NCBI GenBank assembly: GCA_027604005.1
Contig: JADGJT010000172.1
Coordinates: 1-46,403, forward strand
From: Dinochytrium kinnereticum
Lineage: Eukaryota; Chytridiomycota; Chytridiomycetes; Chytridiales; Chytridiaceae
Length of the DNA: 46,403 bases
Direction: 5' to 3'
The position numbers and the translations under genes are program-made. Each line of letters begins with the position of its first letter. Within the stretch, counting starts at the first letter, position 1. Of the stretch, positions 31,201 to 42,934 are shown in pieces. The notes under the pieces were generated by a model, which searched no databases, had not been told where the DNA came from, and saw nothing but the letters and a program-made list of their open reading frames with translations.

Positions 31201-33035
31201 ACCATCTGATTTCTGGTTATATGGATGAGATGACGGATAATCTGCGATATTGGAGGACGAGATTCTTATTGATACCACTCGAGAACGCGCCTCAGATAAA
31301 TGTCGTCTCTGGAGCCTCTAATGACAATTTTGATGATGAAGAACTGCGCCTAGCGGCGTTTAATCGTTTTCTCGAATTTATAGAAAAGTCTCGTTGGCTC
31401 CACCCAATGGATAGTATTGCAAGAGGGGATAGCAAGAAGGGACGGCGCAAAACCGGGATAAACGTTCAGTTTTCGACGTTAAACACCTCGGCCTACGTAA
31501 GAGAAGAGATACTGAAGGCCAGTATTGATACCAGGCTGGACCGAAGAGGTTCAATTGGCGATTTGCAAGTCACTCCGACGACATCGGAATCCCTTACCCG
31601 TTCTTCGCCCCTGAACTTCATATCCGCAAGCCTCCAACACCCAATCACAGGAATCCTCATCAAGGACAGGAAGTGGCACTTCATCTTATACGAGAACGTA
31701 TTTATAGGCTCCGAATGCGTTGACTGGATTGTGGCCAATTTCGTCGACATTGAATCTCGCGAGGACGCTGTTGAGTTCGGAAATGAGCTGTTGAACACAG
31801 GCCTCTTTGAGCACGCCAACAGAAAGCATAGATTCTTGGATGGTCATTACTTCTACCGAATTGGGAGGGAGTTTAAGATGAACCGTGAAGTTGCAAAGGA
31901 GAAGGATGTGGGTAATCCTGCTGGTCAGGGATGGTTCCGTAATGCGGCGCCAAGGCCAGTCCATGTTGAGCCGCCAACTGAGGCATTAGCGAGCAATGTT
32001 TTTACACAGAAGCCAAAGGTCGAGTTAGAAAAAAGGCTTATTATTGATCTTGACCTACAAAAAAGGAGCTCTCGGCGAGAGCTAGCCTTTTTATATTATG
32101 ATACAGTCCATAATCCAAGGAACAGGTATATCTCGTAGTTTATTCAGCCGCACTTGCCATTTAACTGGTTGCCCTTTTCTTGTCGTATATAGTTACCATT
32201 TCCAACTGCATTGGCTAGTCTGCACCCCTCGCCTAATTGAGGATCTCCTAATTAGTTGGTCGCGAGTTGCCGAAAAGTGCGGTCTTAAATTAGTGGAGGC
32301 TCCAGTCGAGCAAGCCACAGGGTTTTCGAACGATAATCCCTTCCAGGGCGTTATCCCTATACCCCTAGCCGTCCCACCTCCTACCATCACGCCTAAAGAA
32401 GAATGCCAAACATTTCCAGACCAATGGTTCGAGATGGAGCTGTTGAAGCGGCAGGGGTTTTTGCTTGATGTCGAATCCGACGCTGCTTTCCCACAGAACT
32501 CCATCGTTCAAACCTTCCAGCGTGCGAGGTACACTTTCACACAGTTCGTGCACCGCAGTGGTACAGCTTTTGTGCAGATACTGGAGGACGGAAAGGGCTT
32601 CTTATGGGTTAATAACCGGCTTCACCTTACTGCATCCACCACTAGCACTACATGGAGAGGGGGTGCTGGCTCCGGAGGTGGCCCCGGGATCTCTCTTGCG
32701 CATGCAGCTGCTCATCCGGCTCATTCAATGAGTCCAGATTTTCTGAGGAAGTCAATGACGGCCTATTGCCAAGATGAAAAGGCACTGACGCAGCTGTGGT
32801 CTGAATTATCGGCTTTGAGATCTTCAACCCCGGCTACTTTGAATCTTAATTTTGGAGGTAATGAGAGTTGTTTCATTGTTTTTTTTTCCTTTCGCTAACT
32901 CTAGGTCCACTTTACCCCAAAGAATCACGATCTCGGAGAACCTCAACTGAGGAAGTCAATACTGTGGGATCGGTGGCTTTCGAGACTGAGAATTACAAGA
33001 GTACAAGCCCACCATCATCGCCAAAAGCAACTTAG
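28254..33035 (+). CDS. IML1: IML1/DEPDC5, GATOR1 (SEACIT) subunit
   Basis: Six exons (28254-28547, 28592-28660, 28709-28891, 28935-32125, 32193-32857, 32905-33035) give 1510 aa. IML1 with NPR2 and NPR3 is the GAP for the Rag/Gtr GTPases and so inhibits TORC1 at the vacuole under amino-acid starvation. The N-terminal IML1 domain is clear (TLWVHDERFSKQDVVINPD, VEKSAFSADFMELSFRDQYI, YFIFIQMSKEMWEFDDDGEL, LPELFESWKRTGTNHVVSIV). A middle SABA-like region and a Ser-rich low-complexity linker (about residues 535-680) follow. A DEP domain lies near residues 1050-1125 (LIKDRKWHFILYENVFIGSE to RFLDGHYFYRI). The C-terminal domain includes LIEDLLISWSRVAEKCGLKL. The large 3191-nt exon is exceptional here. 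The stop is 36 bp from the HIS3 stop. Confidence 0.93.
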
Positions 33036-33071
33036 TAGATAACCTAACAAGGTGCTGATGGATTCGAAATT

Positions 33072-33870
33072 TTATGCCGAAAGAGTCCCTTTTGTGCTGG
33101 GCACATCCGATGATCCTGTCCTACTTGTTGCCTCCCGCAGAGCAATTGCAGTTGCCTTGAAAGCCGACTCGGAACTGTTTGTTTTTCGAAGTTGGTCTTT
33201 AAAGTCAGACAGCTCTCTTACCGATGGTGGTCGTTGAAGCCCTTTAAGCAGTCAACATGCAAGGTGAGGCCTGCAGAGGTTGCGAAGGACTCGAAAATAT
33301 GGGGAATCATCTCGCAAGACAATGCTCCGATCATCTCTCTTTTCAAGCCCAGGTTAATGGATGCATGAGGCCTTCCGGATATGTCGACAACGGCTCGTGA
33401 TAGTGCCTATTTATATTTTTCATTTGCAAGTGTAAATAGTCGGGTGTTTTTAGAACGTTTTTTGTATTTATTATTGGATATAACCAAAGAGAATTGATTA
33501 CCTCGTCTAACGGAGCGTAAGCATATCCGAAACGCTTAATCCCTCTTGGCTCCCCAAGGGCAGACTTGAAAGCCGAACCCAAAGCAATGGCAACATCCTC
33601 GGCCGTATGATGATCATCCACATGCAGATCTCCCTTGCAGTGAACATACAGGCTCCATCGAGAGTGTTTGGCAAGTGCATGCAGCATCTGCAATCAACTT
33701 TCAGCAATGAATCTTTCCCGATGCAAGCCAAATCATACATGATCCAAGAAGCCAATGCCAGTGTTGATGTCAATCTTTTGCTCCTCGGCAGCAGCGACAT
33801 CAAGCCATAGCTTCACCTCGATCTCGGTCTCGGCCGTTTTGCGAGAGACAACCCCGTACCTTGATGCCAT
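33072..33870 (-). CDS. HIS3: Imidazoleglycerol-phosphate dehydratase
   Basis: Four exons (33870-33739, 33687-33502, 33406-33222, 33174-33072) encode 201 aa. The enzyme carries out the dehydration step of histidine synthesis. Both Mn-binding His clusters are visible: [18 protein letters not shown] with [17 protein letters not shown], and [20 protein letters not shown], along with [19 protein letters not shown]. Length matches stand-alone fungal IGPD. The gene converges with IML1, leaving 36 bp between stops, so their 3' UTRs must overlap. It diverges from the DUF952 gene with 24 bp between starts. Confidence 0.95.
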
Positions 33871-33894
33871 GCCGGTGTTGTACAGAAAAGAGAG

Positions 33895-34349
33895 ATGTCA
33901 GCATCAACTCCAACCAATGCGTACAAGATCTTGACGGAGAGCCAGTGGCCTCTCCGCGAGGACATCTTCTCAACTCCTCTGGACAAGGCCGATGGATTCG
34001 TTCACTTGAGGTTTGCATCCATCCATTCCAGTCCTCATTAATTGACGATGGAATCAGCACATCTATCCAGGCTGTTATGGTTGCCAACCGCTACTTCTCC
34101 GCTGAGTCCAAGTTGATCATACTTCGGCTTCCTCTTTCAAAGTTGGAATCATTGGATCTGAGATGGGAGGCTCCCGCTCCGCCAGATGCGTCTCGCAAGG
34201 ATGAAGAGACGGCGACAGGAGATCTCTTCCCCCATATCTACCCATCAGCTGATGCTTCAAAGTGTCTTTTAACACCGGACCTAATCGCGGAGGTGATGCA
34301 TGTGGAGAGATCAAGTGATGGGACGTATAAATTAGATCTGCCTCATTGA
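33895..34349 (+). CDS. DUF952-family protein
   Basis: Two exons (33895-34010, 34058-34349) encode 135 aa. The DUF952 pattern is complete: YKILTESQWPLREDIFSTPL, KADGFVHLSTSIQAVMVANRYF, then a hydrophobic strand LIILRLPLSKL, a LRWEAP motif and GDLFPHIYPSADASKCL. The family is small, alpha/beta and of unknown biochemical function, widespread in bacteria and present in fungi. The intron splits HLS-T inside the signature, and only the spliced reading restores the family pattern. Its start is 24 bp from the HIS3 start on the opposite strand. Confidence 0.88.
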
Positions 34350-34437
34350 ACTTCAAAAAAGAGAACGGTAATAATGACTTAAACCATTATATTTCATTAC
34401 ATAAAATAACAATACATAAGAATACGGTCATAACCAG

Positions 34438-35990
34438 TTACAACTTTCTTGTAGACCTTCTCTTCCCCGCGCTGGCAGCAGCCCCAATCCTAGAAGGCGT
34501 ATCGCTGTCTTCCACAGCTTTAGCGTCCGAAACCTCCCCACTAGATTCAGGTTCAGCCTTGCTCTTGCGTCCGGAGCTTCGCACAGGGCTACTGCTCTTT
34601 CTCTTACTCTTGGGAGTGGACGGTGCGTTCAAAGCCTTCTTGGCTTCGGCCTCCTTGGCCGCAGGGGATCCTGAGGGAGCAAATTGGAAGAGCTCTTTCA
34701 TCTCCCCACGGAAGAAAGCCACGCCGAGGGCTGAGAGAATACATGCCGGAGATAGGTAGAGAAGTGCGGGCTATTGATGAATTGAAAAGGATGGAATTCA
34801 TCATGTATCGGTGCTCATTGTTAATGAAATCGAAGGAGATTTGAAAGCCTACCTGAGCAGCTTGGAAGGTGTGCATGACAACAACGGTAGTTACAAGGCC
34901 GAGAAAGTACATTATAAAGCAGGTAGTAAAGTATGGAGTCGAGAAAGACCTAAAGTACTTGTTTTTCTTTCCAGCCTCACTCTGAAGGTATCGAAAGTGA
35001 TCGTAGTTCAGGCAGAGGGCAACAAAGATACCTAGATTAACTTGTAAGTGAAAAAAAAATATGGCTTTGAGACAAAACTCACCGGGAATAACGATGTCAC
35101 CCAACCCCAGCATAGAAAACTGCACGCCGGTGGGCTTATTCCAAATCCCCTGCTCAACGACAGCGGTGATGTTCCTGGGAAACACAACCTTGATGGGAAC
35201 ATCCAAGCCCTTGGCAACAGTGACCATGACCTCAGTCCCAAACACCCAGAACACATCGTAAAAGAATAGTCCCGACAACAGAACAATTCCAGTCATGAAT
35301 GAATCCAGGTTCAGGAGCTGAATGGCCATGATGGACAGAGCTTCGCCATGGAAGTTTGAGAGAACCCAATGCTTTGAGTAGGCATAAAGCCCTCCAATCG
35401 CGGCGCAGGACGCGCCAAGCGCAATGTGGGCGTATCCGAAATGCAAGCCTTGAAGTTCTGGAGAGCCACGAAACGAGACACATGAGTCCACCAAACTCAT
35501 CGTCGAACACCCTACCTTCATTCTTGTAGGAGAAGACGACACTGTAGTCCCCAATCAGCTCCCATCCAGTAGCGAATCGTGCGGTCATCAGCAGAGTCTT
35601 GTAAAGCGCACCAATCCCCATCAGCACAAAGTTGGCAGTGAGGATGAGGTTGATGATATCCTTGCTAACATAACGCAAGACAATGTAGAGCGAGAACAGC
35701 GTCACAGATCCGATCACAGGGTACCATTTCGCATCGTCCAGCGAAAAGAACTCGGGCTCGTCTTCCTTATGATGCTTCTTTGACGACTTCTAAAAGGACC
35801 CAACCGGACCAAAGTTAGGTTCGGACAACCCAGGCGAAGAGCCGCGTCGGAACAAGACCGCACAGAGAGAGTACCGCAGGAGACCTCGCACCTTTTTCGG
35901 GAACTTGAGGCTCGCCCATGAGCCGACGTAGACGGGAATCAGCGCCATCACCCCAAGGGCGATGTAGGCGTAAAGAGTACCAGGATCCAT
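34438..35990 (-). CDS. Signal peptide peptidase (intramembrane aspartyl protease)
   Basis: Five exons (35990-35892, 35789-35516, 35457-35083, 35031-34853, 34770-34438) encode 419 aa. SPP cleaves signal peptides and tail anchors within the ER membrane. The presenilin-type catalytic motifs are intact: YD in LFFYDVFWVFG, GxGD in LGLGDIVIPG, and PAL in QPALLYLSP, each inside a hydrophobic segment; about nine membrane spans can be counted. The N-terminal segment YAYIALGVMALIPVYVGSWA is the first span. The cytosolic tail of about 85 residues is Ser/Lys-rich and ends KRRSTRKL. A shared 60-bp promoter separates it from the hypothetical gene at 36051. Confidence 0.93.
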
Positions 35991-36050
35991 TTCGACAAGG
36001 CCAAAATTATTCCCAAAGGGGGGATTTCAGCTGACATTGACTAGAGCGCC

Positions 36051-36560
36051 ATGTTCGAGCGATGCGCCTCGAGGGTAGCATCGCTGCTAGCTAATTCAAG
36101 CGTCAGAGCGTCACTGCAGCCTAACTGCTCACGATCGTCGATGAAGAGTCTGAGGAGTGCTCTGGGAATCAGTGCTGCGGGTTCATTAGGAGGGTTTGCC
36201 GGGCAATCTATCAACGCTGGGTCTTTCCCCTTCGGCGGCATTCACACGGCAGCTGATGGATCATTTTCTGCGGGTGCAAGCGGATTTGCGCTTCCAGCTC
36301 CACCCATTGCATCATCATCCTTGTTCGACTCTACTCAATCTTCACAATCTGTTGTAAGTAAAAAACGAAGCACGGATCAATGTTCCCTCAAAACTTTGTT
36401 AATGTTCACTTTTGATGTTCTTCATCTGGTCGGGCTAATTGGAATGCTAATTGTTGAATGATAGACCGTTCCCGAGCAACTAGCGAATGCCTTGGCCAAA
36501 ATGAGAGCTTCGGCTGGGGTTAGACTAGTTTACAGCCTCGCACCCATGGAAGATCTATGA
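36051..36560 (+). CDS. Hypothetical protein, possibly mitochondrial
   Basis: Two exons (36051-36353 and 36465-36560) encode 132 aa. The N-terminus MFERCASRVASLLANSSVRA is basic, hydroxylated and lacks acidic residues apart from Glu3, resembling a mitochondrial targeting peptide. A Gly/Ser/Ala-rich middle follows and a short conserved-looking helix closes it (EQLANALAKMRASAGVRLVY). I recognise no family. The intron has clear GT-AG ends and preserves the frame. The position between two real genes, with a divergent start 60 bp from signal peptide peptidase, supports it being expressed. Confidence 0.5.
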
Positions 36561-36867
36561 AAGCGCGGGCAAGAATCCTTTCTTTGATGTGGGACTTCTA
36601 TCCTTGAGCCTTGCAACCTAAACTGCGCAATGATCCGGGTTTTCACCACCTCTTGCTCTTGCCAGGGATATTGAAATCGGAAAACATCCAGGTCAAGGAA
36701 CACGGCCAGGAAGAAACCACATGCAGATGAGACTTCTTTGACCCGCGCGAGAAAATAAACGTCGCTCCTGTTTTGTCATGTATCCACCACACCTCGCTCG
36801 AGTCCTGCTGGCAGTCATGTCGTGGCGCAGCGGGAAAAATTGAAATTCTTGATATCAAACCACATAA
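36561..36867. other. Intergenic region upstream of eIF3g
   Basis: About 307 bp between the hypothetical gene and the eIF3g start, both on +. I see no other gene; a minus-strand ORF at 36643-36858 has no family pattern. Confidence 0.5.
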
Positions 36868-38074
36868 TGCCCGCAGAGATCAGGTAACGAACAGAGGGCA
36901 TCAACCCAAGCAGCTGTTCTAACAGATCCCATGCAGCCAATCCGCGAGATGGGGAGATGATGTGGATGAAGGAGGTAAAAGATCTACATCGCTTGTTGAA
37001 GCCAAGCTGACTTTTATCCAACAGAAGAAGTCATTGGAGCCCCAATCGCCGCAAGGGTCGAACCAGACGGCACCCGAGTGGTCGTAGAATATCGCACCAA
37101 CGAGGACGGCAGACGAGTGAAAGTCACCTCCAGGATCCGAACAAAAGTGGTCACCACCACTGTCAACCCCTCTGTGGCCAGGCGGAAGAAGTTGGCCAAG
37201 TTTGGTGATTCAAAGGGCCTTCCTGCTGGGATCGATTCGAACTCAACCAGCTTTGGTGAGAAGCAGACTGTCAAGTTTTCGACTGGGAAGAAGATGGATG
37301 TGGCGCCGGCGGATGATAACTTGAAGATGAAGGAGTCGTTGAGCAAGGCGAAGATCATGTGCAGGATTTGTAAGGGGGATCACTGGACGTCAAAGTGTCC
37401 CTTCAAGGATTCTCATGTTCCTTTGGACGCTGGACCGGACACGAAAGTCGTCGGTGAGTTTTTTTGGTGTCATTCAAGAAAAAAAACTGTGCATGGGTTG
37501 CTTTATTAAGTTTCGGACGTTGATTGTTTTTTCTTTCTTTTTCCTGGCTTTCCTCCTGTTTCCCCCTATATATCCTTCAGAGGAGGCTCCTTCCTCGGGC
37601 TTGCGCGTGGGCGGAAAGTATGTTCCTCCCAGTCTTCGCAGCGGTGGCGACATGAAAGGTTCGGCTCCTCCTGGCGCTCCTGGACAGCGTGGTGGTCCCA
37701 GGGACGATCTCTCGACGCTCCGCATCACCAACTTGTCCGAAGACACTACAGAGCAGGATGTCAAGGATCTTGTTAGCCGGTTCGGGCACACTTCCCGTGT
37801 GGTGAGTTTCGAGTGTGGATTTAGTTTTAAATCTTTTCTTTCCATGGGGGTTTCACGTTAAGATTATTGCCTTTATTTCCTCTCATTATATCTCTAAATT
37901 AATCTTTCACAGTTTGTCGCCAAGGACCACCAAACCAACATGTGCAAAGGTTTCGCCTTTGTCAGCTTCTACAGCAAGGACGATGCGGACCGTGCCATGT
38001 CTCACCTTAACGGATACGGTTACGACAACCTTATCCTTCACGTCGAGTTTGCAAAGAACAAGGAAAGGGATTAG
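36868..38074 (+). CDS. TIF35: Translation initiation factor eIF3 subunit G
   Basis: Five exons (36868-36884, 36937-36974, 37025-37453, 37581-37801, 37913-38074) encode 288 aa. The N-terminus SARWGDDVDEGEEVIGAPIA and DGTRVVVEYRTNEDGRRVKV are typical of eIF3g. A CCHC knuckle (CRICKGDHWTSKCPF) and LRVGGKYVPPSLR follow. The C-terminal RRM has RNP2-like LRITNLSED and RNP1 KGFAFVSFYSKDDADRAM. The subunit binds eIF3i and 40S-bound mRNA during scanning. The first coding exon is only 17 nt and encodes MPAEI plus two bases; the join is supported by phase and by homology of the next exon. AATAAA near 38255 may end the transcript. Confidence 0.93.
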
Positions 38075-38887
38075 ATCTCCATTATTTTCACCCTCTCTCC
38101 TTTGTCAACATATTTTTTTCTGGCATTGTTGCTTGTCTTCGCCAAGAAAAAAAGCCAACTCTGGACCTTCATAGACCCCTTCGCTGTTGTTTTTTTTTTT
38201 AAATGCTGCGGGTAGTTTGAAGGGTAGGCCCCCCGTGTATACTTATTCAAAAAAATAAATGGGTTTGAAAAAGGGATGACTTTATGTTTTCTCTTTTACG
38301 AAAGCTATATATTTAAATTACGAGGACAAAAGTAAAAAGAAAAAGAAAAAAAACAAACTTTTCAACAAACAGCCACTGCAACAACATACTGGAGGAGTGA
38401 AAGGAGGGATAATAATGGAAAGCGCACAGTCAGGAGAAAATAGCCTTAAGGGTTAGGGAGGGAAGGAATAATACAACGGTACACTGAAATCTCTGTACAA
38501 TGGATGGAGAGGGACCGAGAGGTAAGAGGAGGGAAGAAGAAGAAGGCAATACGAAGAAGCAAGCTGTGGCATCTGGGAAGGAACTGCAGAACAAACGCCC
38601 TTAGAAGAGTACAAGCTGCATGAAGGCGAAACATAGCAACTACCCGAAGAAGAAAAAAAAAAAAATAAAAGGAAAGAAGGGTAGACAGCAAAATAAAAAG
38701 GAAAGAGAGAAATGGAAAAGAAGAAAAAAAGCCTTAAAATTAACTTTGTACATAAGGCGGAACTTTTGCTAATTGTAAAAACAGACTATAAACAGAACGC
38801 AGAGAACGATGACACCATCGAGCAAACACACCAGCATTTGGCATGGTACCATTCCAAACGTAGAATGAAGGCGGAAAAGTTACCGAC
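38075..38887. other. Convergent intergenic region with purine-rich sequence
   Basis: This 813-bp stretch between eIF3g (+) and the GATA-finger gene (-) is rich in A/G runs (38330-38720). It should contain both 3' UTRs. ORFs here read as Phe- and Arg-rich low complexity and look artefactual. Confidence 0.5.
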
Positions 38888-40501
38888 TTAAGCATCCTCT
38901 CCATTCGAAGACGAGAAACCGACATCCTCATCCAAAAAATCCTCCTCCCCCTCCTCAACATCAGAAAGCGGTGACCCATTCGCCGCCAAAACAACCTTCC
39001 GAAACCTCGAAGTATCAGCACCAACGATAGACTCAGCCTCCGCAACTGAGCATCCACGACGAAGCACCTCCGCCTTCACCTTTTTGGACCAATTGATCCC
39101 GCAAGCGTTGCAGAGGGTTCGTTGACCGGCTGGTCCACGTCGCCATTGGCCCGTCTTCCGGACACCACAAAATTGGCAGACGAGGGGTCCTGATGAGACG
39201 TCATCGAAATCGATCGCAGGGCAAGACTGCACAACTTTCTCCTTTTTCGGGGAAGGGACCGGCACCACGACGGGGGGCTGGTGGCTTACTTGCTTGGCAT
39301 TCTGGGATGACTGTCTCTGCGCAGGGGTGGGGACCTCTGGTGCCGAGTGACGTCGTCGCTTGCTGTTCTTTGGAGCGGTAAAGTCCTCGTCAGACGAGCT
39401 GCTGCGCTTGTTTGGGATGGTATTCTGAGTAGACCTTTTGGGTTCTGTCGCAGCGCTGGAGATCACAGATGGTATGGATGCGCTCTTTTGGAGAGGGACG
39501 GTTCGCGCGGCGGTGCAGGAGTTGTGATGGTAGTTGCTTCTATTCTTGACCTGAGAGGGCAATACGATCGTTCCATCCTCAGCGGGTCTGTGAGGAAGAA
39601 AAGGAGATGTTAGCTTATCTGCACCATCGCATAGACGTTAGCGCTAGAGCGGGGTTGGATGGAGGGTGGCCAAGTAGAGCGCGCATTGCGCGTCACGCAC
39701 GTCAAAGAGCGTCCAGGGGTCAACAGAAACCAAAAATCAAAAATCAAAAATCAAGTGGCAGGAATAAGTGGCAGGGTAATTGGCAGGGAGGGCGCATGTG
39801 ACTGACCTCAGCAGCGCAGAGCGTCCAGGCCCAAGGAGACGAGCAGCCAGGAGATCAGAGGCGATGTGGTGGATGCGCACAGACAGATCCAGACCATCGC
39901 ATCCCACATGACGGCCAGAGGATGGGAGGGAGTGCCTTCGGGCCTTCCTGGCTGCCGTCCTTTGCGTGTGCTTGGCTGGGGAGCTGCTGCGGAGATCGCT
40001 GTCGGGAACCTCGCCCCGGTGATGACGGTGAGCCTCATCAGCATCGGAAGCAGTTATAGATGCGCTGGTGGGGACGGTTGCCTCGCCATCTGTGCTTGGC
40101 GACTGTGAGCGATCCAAAGGGAAGGTTGGCGTGGTTGGGGTGGGAAGGCTGGGATCAGCAGCGTTCACACGATCGTCGAGCCATCGCGCTTTATCGGCCT
40201 GACTGGGTGAGCTGGGGGCGGTTGGAGGAGGGGAGAAGGGAAGATCCTTTGATGGGATGGATGCCAGCTCCTTGACGTTGATCTTGGGCAGCATGGACCT
40301 TGGATCGGGTGGCGGCACAGCAAAGGCCAGGGTGAAGACGATGCCCTGCCTGCTGGTGCTCGTCAGCGCCGTTGAGGAGAAAGCGGTGCGTGTGGGGGAG
40401 GAGGGCAGCGTGTGCATGCGTGAGCGCAGGGGATCGCGGGGTGACGGCTGGAGGGAAGTGTCCCTGGAGGTGCGGATGGGCGTTGCCTTGCGAGGGGCCA
40501 T
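38888..40501 (-). CDS. GATA-type zinc-finger protein
   Basis: Two exons (40501-39807 and 39587-38888) encode 464 aa. The first two-thirds is a disordered Ser/Thr/Pro-rich region with scattered SP and TP sites. A single GATA finger lies near residues 370-400: CQFCGVRKTGQWRRGPAGQR, then TLCNACGINWSKK, with C-x2-C-x18-C-x2-C spacing and the NACG core. The C-terminus is acidic (DVEEGEEDFLDED). Single-finger GATA proteins bind (A/T)GATA(A/G) and in fungi control nitrogen, light or iron responses; which one cannot be read here. Another ATG nine bases upstream (40510) is possible. It may be relevant that arginase and HIS3 lie nearby, but no link is shown. Confidence 0.9.
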
Positions 40502-41540
40502 AATAATCAATCAATAATTGGAATTGCTGCTGAGGAATTGTTGAAATCTTTTTTTATTTATATTCTGGAGAGTCTGCACCCTCGGACATGACTTGTTGAC
40601 GCTGTCATCCGAGCGCACAACAACAACAACAACGGGCCAACCACCGCCACCTCCACCCCTCATCCACTCATCCACTCATCCATGCATCCATACGTGCGCA
40701 CTGCAGAGCGCATGCCTCCCCATCTCCTCTCACTCGCCCCTGCAATGGATGGATGGATGGATGGATGGATGGATGGATGGCATGGACTCCCTGGGGCCAG
40801 CCAGCTGCATCAACCTGCCAAACATCTCGTCCCCCCGCACACAGTCCAGTGTGATCATGCTGGATATGGTCTGTCTGGCTGCGGTGGGTTATGTCGGAGA
40901 TTGAATGAGAAAACTCAGCAGCCAAGCATTGAGGACCGCAATTGAACAAACTTGTCAATGGGCATTTGCGCCAGAGCTGACTCGCTGGCTGGCAGTGTCC
41001 AATGTCCCCACTGCAACGTCTTAGTGACATGGCCCCATCCATTCCTTTGGCTCATGCTCATAAGGACGTCGTTGACGGCGGCATCTTCTGGCCCTCGTCC
41101 ATACAGCCAAAGTAAGGACAGCCCGTGATATTGGTATGCATGCAGATGCTGGCCAAAGATCGTAAGTTGGGACCGTTTGTTGCGCCATGTCTGTGCCTGT
41201 GCGCTCATATAAGGTGCGAGAATGAAGCAACAGCAATTGTCAGTTCTACGAAATCATAGTCGACATCCTTCCCAACCGCTGTCATAGACTCATATTGCTC
41301 TACATGCTCGAACAGCGTCCAATCCCAGCAGTGACTGTTATATTAACAGACATTTATTCAAGGAATTGTGAGGAGGTGTGCGAGGAGCAATGCAGTGTTG
41401 GTTAATAAAGATTATTGTTGTCGAGGAACGATAATGACGCGTCAAGACAAGAACAAAAACGTGTTTACATTGACCACCACGAGTTCTTCTCTTTCCTTCC
41501 TCATCCCTGATCCTGAAACTCACCGCACCTAGCTTGGTCG
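40502..41540. other. Intergenic region with microsatellites
   Basis: About 1 kb between the GATA-finger gene and the retrotransposon remnant. It contains the GATA gene promoter and simple repeats (separate entry). Several ORFs cross it but are translated repeats or lack any pattern. I see no RNA gene. Confidence 0.5.
40617..40780. repeat. Simple repeats: CAA run, CATC-rich run and TGGA tetranucleotide array
   Basis: A CAA run (about 40617-40633) and CCACTCATC/CATC repeats (40660-40695) precede a perfect array of ATGG tetranucleotides at 40745-40780 (nine units). They are likely polymorphic in length and sit about 245 bp upstream of the GATA-finger gene start. Confidence 0.9.
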
Positions 41541-41557
41541 TTTAGCCTGACATTCTG

Positions 41558-41943
41558 GTGCAAGCGTTTGAGGCTCACCTGGAGAAGGGTTTCGGCGCAT
41601 CGAAGAGGTTGGAGAAAGTGCATTTCGACTTAATGGGCCCAATGCATAAGAGCATCGGCGGATCGAGCTACTTCATGGTGGCGGTCGACTCCTACTCTGG
41701 ATACGGCACAGATACATCAAGCTGTACAAGAAGGAAGTCGAGGCACTTACCGACACACTGATGAAGGACATCAGCTGCTCGGAGAGGGATCCGGAAGACA
41801 TGGCAAACGCTGAGATGGGAGGAGACAGTCTGCTCGATATAATTGCAAGCAACGGGGGCGAATTCAAGAACAAGCATCTGGAGGAGTGGTACTTGAAGGA
41901 AGGGGTCAAGTTAGCGTTTACTATGCCCTCCTTCTGGGAGTAA
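41558..41943 (+). pseudogene. Copia integrase core fragment
   Basis: Two reading frames carry integrase motifs: HFDLMGPMHKSIGGSSYFMV followed by VDSYSGYG, then after a frame shift IASNGGEFKNKHLEEWYLKE, matching the D-x(n)-D region and the NGGEF motif of copia integrases. In the second motif the usual SDNGGEF has become ASNGGEF, losing the catalytic Asp. The fragment ends at a stop where the opposite-strand segment begins. Confidence 0.7.
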
Positions 41944-42868
41944 CCCCTCGCTACCAGCTTTGCCTTTCGACGAACCACCTGTCCATCTTCGTTCCGTTTG
42001 TACCTCAACACCCATCCTGACTTCAGTATGCTCTTTTCCTTCAACCTCTCGACGAGCTTCCATGTTCGATTGTCCATCGGCAAGTCGTATTCTTCTTTAA
42101 GGGCGTTCCACCATTCCTCGACGTCGTTTGTTCCAAGTGCGACCTCAAGGGGCGGGTCTTCTGGATGTTTCACCTCCGCCACATGAGCGGCAAGTCGAGT
42201 GCCTTCTTTGCGAGACTTGATGTCGTCGGACGTCCGAACCATTGAGGAGCCCTCCGTTCTCTCACGGGGTATCACTGACGACTAGCGGTAGGAGTGTCCG
42301 GCTCGGATGGGGTCCCGTCTCGAGTCCGAGCGCTTATTCTTGAACTGCGACGTGGTGAGGGCGTGTCTTGCAGAGCTTCAACAAAATCTTCGTCTGGTGT
42401 CTCATGTCCGCCGTCGTCTGCTTTCCCTCCATCACTGACTTCCTTGCTCTCAACTCCCTCTTCCCTGGCATCCGTATTCATTTCATTTTCCTCCGCATCC
42501 GATGATTCCGAGTCGTAAGATACATCATCTTCCAGATCAAACCCCATTTTTCTCAACAGACTCCTATTCGCCTTCCAAGTAACGACGTCCAAACCATCCG
42601 TTGCTCCGGTGTTCTAGGCTACTATTGCTCTTGCTGGAGCTGCTACAGGAGTTGGACTAATTTTGCTGCATTGATTACTGGAACTAGTTGTAATCCATCT
42701 TTGCGTAAAGAACTATTCAACACCGCTATTTTGGGGTTTGCTCTTACTGAAGCCCTGGGAATTCATCGAAGGTGACAGTCTTGCAGCGCACCATCTTTTA
42801 CTTATCGAGGTCGTAGAGCCGATAACCCATAATCTCGTAGCCTAAGAGGATACACTTCCTTGAAGGCT
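41944..42868 (-). pseudogene. Copia linker and N-terminal reverse-transcriptase fragment, inverted
   Basis: Read on the minus strand from 42868: a KCILLGYEIMGYRLYD piece (the conserved GAG-POL segment just after integrase), an acidic linker with RRSSRISARTRDG, then the start of the RVT_2 domain (VEEWWNALKEEYDLPMDNRT, KLVERLKEK, RRKAKLVARGYSQKEG). This is the part of the polyprotein expected between integrase and the rest of reverse transcriptase, but on the opposite strand to both flanks. It implies an internal inversion. Confidence 0.65.
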
Positions 42869-42934
42869 CGTCCCATTTATTGTTCTTGCGTGGTTGCCTG
42901 GGAACGTAGGCGTAACGCCGGAGCTGAAGAACGT

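Noticed and set aside
33052..33237. + strand frame after IML1
   Set aside because: It is antisense to the last HIS3 exons, which carry the NDHHRSESAFKA motif.
34604..35554. 316-codon frame over signal peptide peptidase
   Set aside because: Reads through the introns of the five-exon gene; the spliced model has all catalytic motifs in order.
40745..40780. CRISPR-like or satellite array
   Set aside because: It is a plain tetranucleotide microsatellite without spacers; no CRISPR array is present in this eukaryotic window.
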